Shown: positions 10,769-23,154 of the stretch, in pieces
Position numbering within the stretch: the first letter of the stretch is position 1
Layout: each line of letters opens with the position of its first letter
The notes under the pieces: generated by a model
Told to the model about the DNA's origin: nothing
The model's database searches: none
What the model saw: the letters and a program-made list of their open reading frames with translations, nothing else
NCBI RefSeq assembly: GCF_036884655.1
Contig: NC_088355.1
Span: 19,348,501-19,412,500, forward strand
Direction: 5' to 3'
From: Musa acuminata AAA Group
Lineage: Eukaryota; Streptophyta; Magnoliopsida; Zingiberales; Musaceae
Length of the DNA: 64,000 bases
Made by a program: the position numbers and the translations under genes

Positions 10769-12392
10769 TGTTAGGACCAGAGCGGCACTAAGAGGGGGGG
10801 GGGGGTGAATTAGTGCAACGGTAAAGTATGATAAACTTTCGACGATTTAAACACTTTCAGAAACTTCGTACGATAAATGCAACGTTTCGTTTGAAACCAT
10901 TTCGATTGCGTTTTAACTTGAAGGGATACATAAGAAGGAGACAAAGAAGTAGAGCATCAAAGTACAAATGGTTTGCAGTAATATAAATGACAATAAGTAA
11001 ATGCAAACCAGAGAAGACAGTAGTTTATAGTGGTTCGGTCAATCGTGACCTACATCCACTCCTCCGATTCCTCTTCCGTCGAGGCCACTGGCATCCACTA
11101 ATGATCTTCCTTTGCTAGGTGAAGATCAACCTCCTTCTTACACTCCTCTTACAACCTCTTAGAAGTGGTTCACCCTTTTACAAAGATTTCAATGAAAAGA
11201 AAGGAGGTGAACACTCAAGCTATTGAAAACAAGACTTTTCCTAAAGCTTTTCTCAACTTCTAGCTTCTCAAAAGGTTGTAGCCTCTGCTGAGAATTGAGG
11301 GGTATTTATAGGCCCCAAGAGGATTCAAATTTGGGCTCCAAAATTTGAATTCTCTTGGGTCACCGCTTGTCAGTGGCGGTGCCACTGCTTGTCAGTGTTT
11401 GACATTGACAGTGGACTGGCGGTGCCACCGCCTAGTCAAGCGGTGCCACCGCCCAACTCTCGGGTGCTGGGCGGTGCCACCACCTAGGCAAAATCAGCTC
11501 ACTAGTTGGGCTCCAAACTTGGCCCAAACTAGTCCGAACTTGGGCCCAATTGGCCCATACTTGGTTTATAGGATTAACACTTAATCCTAACCCTAATTAA
11601 TATGCTAACTATGAATTTAAAGACATTTTCTAAGCTATTACAAAGTTTGTAAGTCAAGACTTCTTCCGGCGAGCTTCCGGCGAACTTCCGACGGTCTTCC
11701 GATAAACTCTCGGAAACCATTTTGCGGACTCCCGGCAAGCTCCTAGATTTCACGATTTGATTTTGGCGAGTTCCAACGAGCTTCTTCGACCAGCTCCGAT
11801 CTTTCTCGGCGATCTTCGCGAACTTCCAACGAACCTTCCGATGAGCTTCCGAAAAACCCTTCGGCAAGCTCCCTACTTATCCTTGGCTAGTTCCGGCAGC
11901 ATTCCCGACAAACCTTCGGACTTCCGTCGAACTCTCGAACTCGCAACGAATCCTTCGTGCTTGACTCCGACACTTTGTTTTGCTTTATGTCTTCATCGTT
12001 ATCATAGTTAATCCTGCACACACAAGCAAAAACTCTACTCCGATCTACACAATTATTAAAACACAAATTGACATTCTGTTGCCCGGCACGTCATTGGTTG
12101 GCGCTTCGTCTGTTTCTTCAGCGCATCGTCCTCTCTTGCGGCTTGTTGCCCAATCGGCAGTTGACCTCTGCAACCCTGATATCCTTGGTGCAATTCCGCT
12201 CTCCTTGGCCCGATGCCCGACGCCCGAAGCCTTCTACCGTCCAATATCCTAACGTGATCTCCTCCGGTGCAATGTCAATTCCTCCTGCATCAATTGTCTA
12301 AACCTGATTGAGTAGACCTGCATCACTCAAAATACAGTTTAAATTATAAACACATATCAAGTGGTTTCATTATCAAAATACGAGATTCAACA
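10769..12392 (-). repeat. Element G 3' LTR
   Basis: 1624 bp, from complement TGTTGAATC (12392) to CCTAACA (10769). It includes a TATA candidate (complement at 11303-11310), GGCGGTGCCACC palindrome units (11360-11485), a TTCCGG-rich block (11660-11930) and a run of twelve G ending near 10806. Confidence 0.9.
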
Positions 12393-12404
12393 ATCTCCCC
12401 CTTC
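12393..12404 (-). promoter_or_regulatory. Element G polypurine tract
   Basis: The complement is GAAGGGGGAGAT, directly against the 3' LTR start. This is the expected plus-strand primer site, and it matches the tract of element C at 37315-37328. Confidence 0.85.
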
Positions 12405-15400
12405 TTGATGATGACAACCACTTGATGACGGAGTTAACCTTAACTCCCAGAGTTTAAACAAACTCCCCCTATCAATATGCCATATTGATAGAACCTCAAG
12501 TCATTGCAATATTCATCATGAATACTTGCAACACATCATCATGGACATATGCATAAACTTATGCATCACATGTCATGTCATCAACATACTTCTCCCCCTT
12601 TGTCATCAACATAAAGGAGAAGTACCACAATCAAGTGTTTGTTATATGGGTTCAACTTATTGCATGAAAAACATAATATCAAGTTTTATCATCATGCAAT
12701 CTAACGATTAAAGATGTGTAAGTTTAGCATGTTTGGTCTTCTTGAGATAGCTATTGATTGCTTCTCTTTAGACTACTAGCTAGTAGTTTTCACGATATGC
12801 AAGTTGCAAGCTAGCAAATTTTTGCTTCCTTTGTAATGTTTGAGCTAGCAATTTTGCTTCTGTAGCAAGTTAGCATATTTTGCATTTTGAGATAGCAACT
12901 ATTTGCTTCTCTTTAGACTATAAGCTAGCAATTTTTACGATATGCAAGTTTTACTACATACAAGCTAGCAAAAAATTACGAAAGCAAATACAAGATAGCT
13001 TTCTTGTGTAAGCTCATGATTCTTGCTTCCTATTGCAATGTGCAAGTTGCAAGTTTTGCTTCTTTTGCAATGTGCAAGTTTTCAAATTTTGCATCTTGAG
13101 CGAGCAATATTTCTCCCCCTTTGTCATTGTCAAAAAGAAAAGAAGAATACAGTTTTGTAGTTCCTTTTCCTTTTACAACGATTTCAAAATCATGACAGAG
13201 GATGAATAATCAAGTTATTAATGTCAAGACAATTTTTCATCATGAATATTTTATCATTGCATGCATCATTATCATAAGTTGAAGTATTAAATGCATAATA
13301 TCAGATCATCATTCATAATTACATTAATGTTTCAATATAGCAATTTCTTCTCAGAATGTGTAACTTAGCACTCATTGCTTCTCTTGATATTTACGAGCTA
13401 GCTAGCAAAATTTACTCCCCCTATGTCATTATCAAATAGAAGGGAATAACAATACAATAGTATAATTCATTTCCCTTTACTATAATCTTCAAATTATGAC
13501 AAGGGTTAAGTGTCAATCTTATTTGTGCATCATTATATTTTCAAATTAAAATATGCATATTTTCAAAAACCTTATATTTCATTCATGCACGATATTGAAT
13601 AAATCGATCGACATTATGAGGATATCATACATGATACTAAAATTTTTAACTATTTATCAATATTTTGATCATGGTATCAAACAATCATCATTTAGAGCAT
13701 TCATGATACAAAATATTAAATCAACATTTATCATTTTAGCAACAACTCATAGCATTTTAAATCATGATTTACATCATATGAAATACATCACATCATAATT
13801 AGAAAGCACAAGTATTGCATGCATCATTGCAAATCATAAATGTTTCATGATGGTATAAATTTTGTCAAATTATATCCTACCATGCATGATCAAAACTTCT
13901 CCCCGTTTTATCATTGAAAACAAGAAAGAAGTAGGGAAGAGCATAAAAGTGTAAAATATTTCAATCATTTCAAGGCATTTATATCATACATATAAAGAAA
14001 TCATATCATCAAAGATAAGACCATTTGAATACTAAAAGACATGATTCATTTTATCAAATCTCTTCCTTTTATAAATAACAAAAATTGTAGGTGTACAAAG
14101 AAGAGATTGTGATTAAAAAAGAATCTCAAGTATTAAATCCAAGAAATCAAGATCATAATTTAAATACAAACTCATTCAAATTCAAATCGTCAAATTCATC
14201 AAAATCTCAACATTACTTTCAAGAGATTCAAAATGGTATACATAGATTTATCATAATAATCATCAAGATCAATAAGATAGAGAAAAATAAATTTTCAAGG
14301 AAAAAATATTTTTCTCTTTTTAGTTGTTTCAATTCATATGATTTTATTTCATTTATGTCAAATAAAAACATGTATCATGTTTAAAATCAAAAGTGTAAGA
14401 TTTATTACAACAAAAATCAATAAGGCACTTCCATTATAGTAAAAATCAATAATATGTAAATCGTAAGATTCATCATGTATAATTTTAAAATTTATTAAGC
14501 AAGATCATTATGCATGACACTAAAACATGGTTTCAAAATGTTTAATATTTTCATTACATAATTTCATCATTATGCATCATCATATTTTCAAATTCGAACA
14601 TGCACAATTTCAAAACTATATCTTTTATTTTTCATGCATGATACAAATAACTCAATCATCAATATCGGCACATCATACATGATATTCAAGCATTCATGAT
14701 AAATCATTTTGGCAACATGATCATAGCTATTCAAATGATAGTATCTAAATGTCAAAATTCATTACATCCTATCATGCATGATCATTAACTTCTTATTTGA
14801 ATTTCATGCATTATTTCATTTCATCACATAAGGAATATCAAGAAGAGTTATTGGGTAATGAGATAAATATTTCATGAGTACAAGGAATTGCATAAAAATC
14901 ATATCATGAAAAGATAATAATAGAAGACACGTTTTGTTTTGAAAAATCTCCTCTTAAATAATCAAGGAAAAATCTTAGGAGATCATGATATAGATAAAAT
15001 TCATTCAATCTTAGAATAAGATATTAATTCAAACATATAAAAATTTTCAATTCATTATGAATCATAAAAAGAATTGTGGTTCTGAAATATCACGATTCAT
15101 TTAGGAAAATTTTCTCTTTAGTGCACGATAAGAAGAAATATAGCAATGATACCAATCATAATTCATTTGGATAATAGATGCTAAAAAGGAACATTGAGGA
15201 TACAAGATCTTGATTTTTATAGAGTAAATCTCAAGTTATAAATCTTGAAAAATCAAGATAAAGCTCATTCAAATTCAAATCATCAAATCAAAATCATTCT
15301 CAAGATATTCATAAAAAGATGATAAAATAGATTCATCAAACCAAGAATTTTCAAGAAAAATACTTTTATCTATTTAGTTGTTAAATATAAGTATGCCTTT

Positions 15401-15934
15401 GTCCTTTTTGTGCCAAAAAATATATATATATCATCAATAATTTAGGATCGAAAAATAAATTTCTTCACAACAACCATCAAGATCATTATGTAAAACTTTT
15501 AAAATCTCATGCATAAAATGGTATTAAAACATTTAATATTTTCATTCCATCATTTTGTATTTTTATTGAACATAATTTTGAATGATTCTTATAGATAACT
15601 AAAACTTCTTTAGTTTTAATTTATATGATTGACTTTATCTTAGCATGTTCAAATTTTGTTCATATGTAAAAACCATACATCATGTTTGAAAACCAAAGAC
15701 AAGGTTAAAAAAAAATCATCAAGCCTTCCTTTCAAAAGTCATGCATCGTCATTGAAAATCAATATAGAAATCGTCAAAATACACATTCTTGCTTCTCAAG
15801 CATATACATAAGATTAATCTTACTAGGTGTATAAGTATTAGATTTATATCTAACATTTTATTGCATTAACATAACACATGTAATTTTCAAGAAAATTAAT
15901 CCTAAACTAAATTAAAAATAACTCATGAAAGTAT
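12405..15934 (-). other. Element G AT-rich 3' internal region
   Basis: About 3.5 kb without coding potential. The 12770-13110 part carries degenerate repeats around GCTAGCAA. Purine-tract-like strings (complement of CTCCCCCTTTGTCAT) occur at 12593-12607 and 13111-13125, with a variant near 13412. The remainder is AT-rich with many ATCAT and GCATGC strings. I see no protease, integrase, reverse transcriptase or RNase H remnant. Confidence 0.65.
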
Positions 15935-16853
15935 TATGTAATTTCGAAATAAATTAAGGAGATTTCGATTACCTCATTGTTGAAAGTGGTTGAGGCGTAG
16001 TTTGCCACCTCGCCTTTCTTGATTTTCTCCTCGTCTTCGGAAGAGCTCAATTCATCCCAATTTTATTCTTCTTGCGTTCAAAGCAAGTAGTTCCATTCTA
16101 TTTTCTTTTTAATTTTTGTTTCATTTGTAGTTTAAGTTCATCATCATTTGAGCTTATGCTCGAGTGATCTTCATGTGTTCTATGTCCAAAATCCTTCCTG
16201 TCCTTTGGAAGGTTATTCTCGAGTTTTCTTTTTGTCACATTGTTTATTTCGTAGGTCATTAGAGACCCAATAAGTTCTTCGAGAGGGAATGTTTTAAGGT
16301 CCTTGGCCTCTTGAATGGCCGTAACTTTTGGATCCCAACTTTTTGGAAGGGATCTTAAGATTTTAGTGACTAGTTCAAAATTAGAAAAACTTTTACCAAG
16401 AGCTTTGAGTCCATTGATGACATCCGTGAAACGGGTGTACATGTCTCCGATGGACTCACTTGGTTTCATCCGGAAAAGTTCGTCAGAATACACAAGAATA
16501 TTGATTTTGGACTCTTTCACTCGGCTAGTGCCTTCATGAGTGACCTCTAGAGTTCTCCAAATATCAAAAGCCGAGTCACACATCGAAACGCGATTAAATT
16601 CATTTTTGTCAAGTGCACAATATAAGGCATTCATAGCCTTTGCATTTAGAGAAATCATCTTCTTCTCCAAATCATTCCAATGGTTCATTGGGAGAGAAGA
16701 CATTTCAAATCCATTTTCGACTATGTGCCAAAAATTCAAATCCAAAGAAAGTAAGAAAACTCTCATTTGAGTTTTCCAACAAGTGTAGTCTGTCCCATTG
16801 AAAAAGGGAGGTCGAATGAGAGAGTAACCCTCTTGAAAGCCATAAAGAGCCAT
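15935..16853 (-). pseudogene. Element G gag, nearly intact N-terminal 250 codons
   Basis: A SIRE-like Copia Gag. The first 251 codons (16853 down to 16098) are open. They contain RPPFFNGTDYTCWKTQMRVF near residues 14-33, MNALYCALDKNEF near 80 and LRSLPKSWDPKVTAIQEAKD near 165-185 (UBN2-type region). A break near 16098 then shifts the frame. The zinc-knuckle area is lost (the complement around 16080 reads as a CFERKK remnant). The tail continues to a stop at 15935-15937, with a C-terminus reading ISLIYFEIT that matches D, E and F. Known Gags of this kind form the particle. This one is probably inactive. Confidence 0.85.
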
Positions 16854-16889
16854 TTCTATTTGGGTGTTAAACCAAAGTAGAAAACCATG

Positions 16890-16901
16890 GCTCTGATACC
16901 A
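16890..16901 (-). promoter_or_regulatory. Element G primer binding site
   Basis: The complement is TGGTATCAGAGC, a perfect initiator tRNA-Met type site two bases inside the 5' LTR. Confidence 0.9.
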
Positions 16902-16903
16902 AT

Positions 16904-18520
16904 TGTCAGGACCGGAGCGGCATTAAGAGGGGGGGGGTGAATTAGTGCAACGGTAAAATATGATAAACTTTTGACGATTTAAACACTTTCGAAAACTTAG
17001 TACGATAAATGCAACATTTCGTTTGAAACCATTTCGATTGCGTTTTAACTTGAAGGGATACGTAAGAAGGAGACAAAGAAGTAGAGCATCAAAGTGCAAA
17101 TGGTTTGCAGTAATATAAATGACAATAAGTAAATGCAAACCAGAGAAGACGGTAGTTTATAGTGGTTCGGTCAATCGTGACCTACATCCACTCCTCCGAT
17201 TCCTCTTCCATCGAGGCCACCGGCATCCACTAATGATCTTCCTTTGCAAGGCGAAGATCAACCTCCTTCTTACACCCCTCTTACAACCTCTTACAAGTGG
17301 TTCACCCTTTTACAAAGATTTCAATGAAAAGAAAGGAGGTGAACACTCAAGCTATTGAAAACAAGACTTTTCCTAAAGCTTTTCTCAACTTCTAGCTTCT
17401 CAAAAGGTTGTATACTCTGCTGAGAATTGAGGGGTATTTACAGGCCCCAAGAGGATTCAAATTTGGGCTCCAAAATTTGAATTCTCTTGGGTTTCCGAGG
17501 CTGGCGGTGCCACCGTCTGTCAGTGTCTAACACTGACAGTGGACTGGCGGTGCCACCGCCTAGTCAAGCGGTGTCACTGCCCAGCTCTCAGGTGCTGGGC
17601 GGTGCCACCGCCTAGGCCAAATCAGCTCATTGGTTGGGCTCCAAACTTGGCCCAAACCAGTCTGAACTCGGGCCTAATTGGCCCATACTTGGGTTATAGG
17701 ATTAACACTTAATCCTAACCCTAATTAATATGCTAACTATGAATTTAAAGACATTTTATAAGCTATTACAAAGTCCGTAAGTCAAGACTTCTTCCGGTGA
17801 GCTTCCGGCGAACTTCCGACGGTCTTCCGATAAACTCTCGGAAACCATTTTGCGGACTCCCGGCAAGCTCCTAGACTTCACGATTTGATTTTGGCGAGTT
17901 TCAACGAGCTTCTTCGACCAGCTCCGATCTTTCTCGGCGAGCTCCGCGAACTTCCAACGAACCTTCCGGTGAGCTTATGAAAAACCCTTCAGCAAGCTCC
18001 CTACTTATCCTTGGCTAGTTCTGGCAGCATTCCCGACGAACCTTCGGACTTCCGTCGAACTCTCGAACTCGCAACGAATCCTTCGTGCTTGACTCCGACA
18101 CTTTGTTTTGCTTTATGTCTTCGTCGTTATCATAGTTAATCCTGCACACACAAGCAAAAACTCTACTCCGATCTAGACAATTATTAAAATACAAATTGAC
18201 ATTCTGTTGCCCGGCACGTCATTGGTTGGCGCTTCGTCCGTTTCTTCAACGCATCGTCCTCTCTTGCGGCTTGTTGCCCAATCGGCGGTTGACCTCCGCA
18301 ACCCTGATATCCTTGGCGCAATTCCGCTCTCTTTGGCCCGATGCCCAACGCCCGAAGCCTTCTGCTGTCCAATATCCTTACGTGATCTCCTCCGGTACAA
18401 CGTCAATTCCTCCTGCGTCAACTGTCTAAACCTGATCGAGTAGACCTGCATCACTCAAAATGGAGTTTAAATTATAAACACATATCAAGTGGTTTCATCA
18501 TCAAAATACGAGATTCAACA
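16904..18520 (-). repeat. Element G 5' LTR
   Basis: 1617 bp, the partner of 10769-12392. Its inner end reads CCTGACA (complement) instead of CCTAACA, a single change in the terminal motif. The TATA position is altered too: the complement reads TGTAAATA near 17433. A G-run lies near 16929-16936. Confidence 0.9.
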
Positions 18521-19153
18521 CTGGCAATGTTCCAGCGGACTCCCGGCAAGCTCCTGGACTTTATGACGATCTTCTTGTCAAGTTCCGCGAGCTTCTTTAG
18601 TAAGCTCCTGGACTTCTCGGTCAATTTCGGTAGAACTTCTAACGAACGTTCGGACTTCCGACGAACTCTTGAACTCTCAATGGAGTCTCGTTCTTGACTT
18701 CGGGACTTTATTTTGCTTTATGCCTTGATCACTATCATAGTTAATCCTATACAAATAAAACCTACTTTGATCTAGACAATTATTATAAAGCTTGAGTCAT
18801 GTTGTCCGACATGTCATTAGTTCATCGATGCTTCATTCGATTCTTTAGCGTATCGTCCTCTCTTACGGCCTATTACCCAATCACCTAGTTGACCTCTACA
18901 ACTCTGATTTCCTTAGGGCAATTTCTACTCTTCTTGGCCTGATGCCCGAATCTATGGCCCCAAGCCTTTTGTCGATACGTCAATCGATTTTCCAGCTCGA
19001 CGTCTAATCTTCTGACATGTTTCTCTCTAACCCAACGTGATTCTTCCTACTTTAATTGTCTCTCCCTGATCGAAGCTTCCTACGTCACTGAAAACGTAGA
19101 TTAAATCATAAATAGTATCAATTAGTTTCATCATCAAAATCTGAGATTCAACA
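18521..19153 (-). mobile_element. Element D 5' LTR, outer part
   Basis: Continuation of the LTR at 9765-10768 beyond element G. It holds the rest of the TTCCGG-rich block and the LTR-start side, ending in complement TGTTGAATCTCAG at 19153. It matches 6300-6852 (the D 3' LTR) base for base over long stretches. It abuts a plus-strand primer-site-like string of element F. Confidence 0.82.
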
Positions 19154-19154
19154 A

Positions 19155-19166
19155 GTATCGGAGCCA
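19155..19166 (+). promoter_or_regulatory. Element F primer-binding-site remnant
   Basis: Reads GTATCGGAGCC, close to the GGTATCAGAGCC that follows LTRs in this family, and lies 35 bases before the F gag remnant. The LTR to its left belongs to element D in the opposite orientation. D therefore appears to have inserted at or in this site. Confidence 0.5.
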
Positions 19167-19200
19167 TGTTCTTTCTCGTTTGGTTTAACACCCAAGAGAA

Positions 19201-20023
19201 ATATCTCTTTTCGGCTTTCAAGAGAGTCATTCTATCATTCGTCCTCCTATGTTTAATTTAATGGACTACACATATTGGAAAACTCATGAGATTTTTCTTG
19301 ATTTCTTTATATTTCAATATATGGAATATCATTGAAAATGGTTTTCAAAAGTGTTCTAATCCAATTAATGAATAGAATGATTTAGAGAAGAAAACTTTTT
19401 CCTTGAATGCTTGAGCTATGAATGCTCTATTTTTTGCCTTAGACAAAAATGAATTTAACCGTGTTTCTATTTGTGAAACCACTTTCAATATTTGACACAC
19501 TGTTGAAACCACACACGAAGGCAATAGTAGAGTAAAAGATTCTAAGATAAATATTTTGATGCATGATTTTGAATTGTTTTATATGAAACCAAGCGAAACT
19601 ATTGGAGACATGTATACCTATTTTACAAATGTCGTCACTGGTTTAAAAGCACTTGGTAAAAGTTTTTCAAATCTTGAACTTGTTAATAAAGTTTTATAAT
19701 CTCTTTCTAAAAATTGGGATTCAAAAGTAACGGCAATACAAGAATCAAAGAGCTTAAACCATTTTCCAATTGAGGACATAGAACTCCTCACAAGTAAATT
19801 TATAAAATTTATAAAATATAAAACTAAGAATAAAAATGAACTTAAAAGGAAAAAGTTGCCAAAGAACAAGAAAGCACTTAAGGTGACTTGGGAAGAAACG
19901 AGTGCATCCGAAGATGAGGAGCAAACCGATGAAGATGAAATGATGAAGTTCGCTTTGGTGACTCTTGACAATGCGGTAAACAACTCAAACGGAACTTCTT
20001 TACTTTATTTTAAAATTACTTGA
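19201..20023 (+). pseudogene. Element F gag remnant
   Basis: A plus-strand SIRE-like gag in decay. The start codon position reads ATA at 19201, followed by codons for SLFGFQESHSIIRPPMFN. Later pieces include ALDKNEFNRVSICETT near 19440, the ETIGDMYTYFTNVVTGLKAL area near 19590-19660, and a C-terminal ETSASEDEEQTDEDE tail with LLYFKIT and a stop at 20021-20023. Several stops interrupt it, and an internal stretch including the zinc knuckle appears deleted around 19770. This is the only plus-strand copy of the short-Gag family in the window. Confidence 0.8.
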
Positions 20024-21633
20024 TGTTTTTTCATGAGTTATTTTTAAATTAATTAGTAAAAAATAAAAAAAAATATAAAAAAAATATATCATGCTTCTTT
20101 TTCTAGTGATTTTGAAAAAAATTAAAAATTTGAGCATCAAAATGGCATGTTAACTTAAAAAGTTAATATGAAAAGTTAGATTCAATTAAAAACAAAAATA
20201 TATTACTATAACAAACAAAATGATTTTGAATGTCTTATGTTCAATGAAATCATGTTGATGTTCTAATGATGTAATGATGTAATGAAAATATTAAAAGGTT
20301 TGGTATCATGCTTGATGATTTTATATTATGCATGAGGATTTGAAGTAATGATGATTTGAAATCATATATATTGGAATTATGTGTTACACTTTTTTATCTT
20401 AATGATTTTTCTTACTTTTTTGAGTTAAACGATGATGCATGTTTTGATTTGGCATAAAAACTTGCATGCTTGTAAGAAATCAAATCACTTAAATTAAAAC
20501 AAATAAAAAGAGGAAAACATTTTTCTTGAAAATTTTATTTCTCTATATTATTGATTTTTTTAAAAAGAGAGTGATGAATCTATTTGTATCATTTTTATGA
20601 ATCTCTTAAAAGTGACTTTATTGATTTGACAAATTGAATGGGTTGAAAATAAATGATGATTTTTCTCTTGATTATAACTTGTGATATTTTTTATATGAAT
20701 CATTATCTTGATTTCTTGATATTTGATACTTGAGATTTTTCTATGAATCTATATCTTGTTTTTGAACTCCCATGTTTCTTTTTGCTAATTACTAAAAAGG
20801 AGAATTATTTAGATGAATCATTCACAATTAATCTTTCTTAATCTTCCATCTTTCATGTCATGATTTTCATATGTATTTATGTGATGCTTAGAGCATTGAT
20901 GTAAGAAGGAAATGAATTGCTCCATTATAAAATTCTCCTCTTCTTCCTTCTTGTTTAAAATGAAAAAATGGGGAAAGAAACTTGCTAGCATCTCAAGAGA
21001 TTGATAAATCTATTTATGTCATTTTGAATCTCTTGAAAATGATTTTGATGATTAGATTATTTGAATCTAAATGAGATTTTTCCAATTGAATCATGACCCT
21101 TCTCTTGATTTCTTAACTTGGGATTTTCTTTTATTCTTGTATGGTTCTTGCATTTTGAGAAAATTTTCATATATGAATCATGTCTTTTAGTATTCAAATA
21201 ATCTTTGATATTATATCTTTCAGGTCATGATTTATTTACGATAGTCCATTGTATTCATAAATTGTATACCTCATCACATTTGATTTAAATTTATCTTTTT
21301 CATGATGTGAAAATTGATGTAAAAGGAAAAAATTATAAAATTGTATTCTTCCCTTCTTTTTGACAATGACAAAGGGGGAGATAAAATTTTTTGCTAGCTT
21401 GCATGTTATAAAATGATGTAAAATTTTGCTAGATTGTGCTTTGCAAAGGAAGCAAAAAATTGCACTTCTCAAAAGAGAAGAAAGAAAATTAAAATTATAT
21501 CTCAAAAAATTGGCTAGATGCACTTCTCCTTTCTGTTGATGACAAAGGGGGAGAAGATATCATGATTTGAGAATCATACATGGTAGGATGCAATATACTT
21601 TGATATTTTGATACCATGATGATGCATGCAATG
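20024..21633 (+). other. Element F AT-rich internal region
   Basis: The plus-strand counterpart of the AT-rich regions of D, E and G. Purine-tract-like strings GACAAAGGGGGAGA occur at about 21370-21383 and 21541-21554. No coding sequence is seen. Element E interrupts it at 21634. Confidence 0.6.
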
Positions 21634-23154
21634 TGTTAGGAATGTGCAGCACTGAAGGCAGTTTGAAAAGTATTTCGTACGATTAAAACTGATTATAGAA
21701 ATATGCTTAGATTGAAAGTATGTTCATAAACGTATTGAAGACAGTTTGCAGTTAATGTAAATTGCAAGAAGTAAATGCAAACCGGATTTTATAGTGGTTT
21801 AGTTGTCATGGCCTATATCCACTCCATCGATTCCTCTTCCATTGAGGCCACCGGCATCCACTATCGGTCTTTCTTCAATAGGCAAAGACCAACCACCTTT
21901 TACAACTCAATTCTCCTTTTTCTGGGTTTAGGAGATAACCCTTACACCCCCACTTATTCCTCTCTCATAATATTCTACCACTTAGAACTTTGAGAGGAGT
22001 TTCACACAAGATTACAACAACGTTTCTTTCCTTTTTACTCTCAATACTTGTGTTTCTTAACCAGGGATGAGAGGGGTATTTATAGGTCTCATGTTGATTC
22101 AAACTTGGAGCCTAAAAACATCTTATCCTGGGTTTCCTAGGTACGGGCGGTACCACAGCCTGTGCTGGGCGGTACCACCGCTAGTGTTGGTCTGACATTG
22201 GGTGGTACAATCGCCTAGTCTAGGCAGTACCACCACCTAACAGAGCTCGGAGACCTAGCTCCGGTGGTACCACCGCCTGACAAGGGCGATACCACTGCTA
22301 GCAACATTTGCTGCCGGTGGTATCACCGCCTAGACCACTTGGGAGACTGAGTCTCCCAAGAGGTGCCATCGCCGGCTAGCTTTCAGCATCTTGGTTGGGC
22401 CTTGAATCCAGCCTAAACCAACCCAACTTTGGGCCCAATTAGCTCCCTAACAGAGTTGATGGGATTACCTCCCAATCCTAACTCTAATTATTTGTTAACT
22501 ACGATTCCTAAGACATATTCTAAGCATTCTAGTTCCGGTACGTCAATTGCTCTTCCGGCGAGCTTCTAGCGAACTTCCGACAAACTCCTGACAATGTTCC
22601 GACGGACTCCCGGCAAGCTCCTGGACTTCATGATGATCTTCTTGGTGAGTTCTAACGAGCTTCTTTGGCAAGCTCTTGGACTTCTCGGTTGGTTCTGGCA
22701 GAACTTCTAACGAATATCCATACTTCGGACGAACTCTCGAACTCCGAACGAAATCATGTTCTTGACTCTGGAACTTCATTTTGCTTTATGCCTTGCTATC
22801 ATAGTTAATCCTGCACACATAAAAACACACTTTGATTTAGATAATTATTAGCATCATCCTCTCTTGCGGCCTATTGCCTATCAGCCAGTTGACCTCTGCA
22901 ACTCTGATATCCTTAGCACAATATCCACTCTTCTTGGCCCGATCCCCGAATCCATGGCCCGAAGCCTTCTGTCGATACGTCGACCGATCCTCCGGCCTCA
23001 CGTCCAATCTTCTGACATGTTTTCCTCCGGCCCAACATGATTCTTCCTGCTTTAAATATCTCTCCCTGATCGAAGCATCTTACGTTACTCAAAATGCATA
23101 TCAAATCATAAACACTTATCAATTGGTTTTGTCATGAAAATACGAGATTCAACA
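21634..23154 (-). repeat. Element E 3' LTR
   Basis: 1521 bp, from complement TGTTGAATC (23154) to CCTAACA (21634). It matches the 5' LTR fragment at 62854. Contents are a TATA candidate (complement at 22077-22084), GGCGGTACCACCGC units (22145-22330) and a TTCCGG-rich block (22545-22740). The usual G-run and GAATTAGTGCAGCGG segment near the LTR end are deleted: the sequence goes directly from TGTTAGGAATG to GCAGCACTGAAGG. Confidence 0.88.

Larger units (their letters stand above)
10769..18520 (-). mobile_element. Element G, gag-only LTR retrotransposon with both LTRs
   Basis: A complete-looking 7.75-kb minus-strand element: 5' LTR 16904-18520, primer binding site, gag, a 3.5-kb AT-rich region, purine tract and 3' LTR 10769-12392. 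It has no pol. It lies inside the 5' LTR of element D. The five bases outside each end are CTAGC (left) and CTGGC (right), a possible target duplication with one change. The flanks are odd, however: about 27 bp of similar D-type sequence occurs on both sides. The two LTRs are visibly more diverged from each other than those of C, so G is older. Confidence 0.88.

Noticed and set aside
14091..14384. 97-aa ORF in the AT-rich tail of G, and others such as 7080-7319 and 21236-21523
   Set aside because: Lys/Asn/Ile/Phe-rich chance ORFs of AT-rich DNA, with no domain and no conservation between G, D, E and F.
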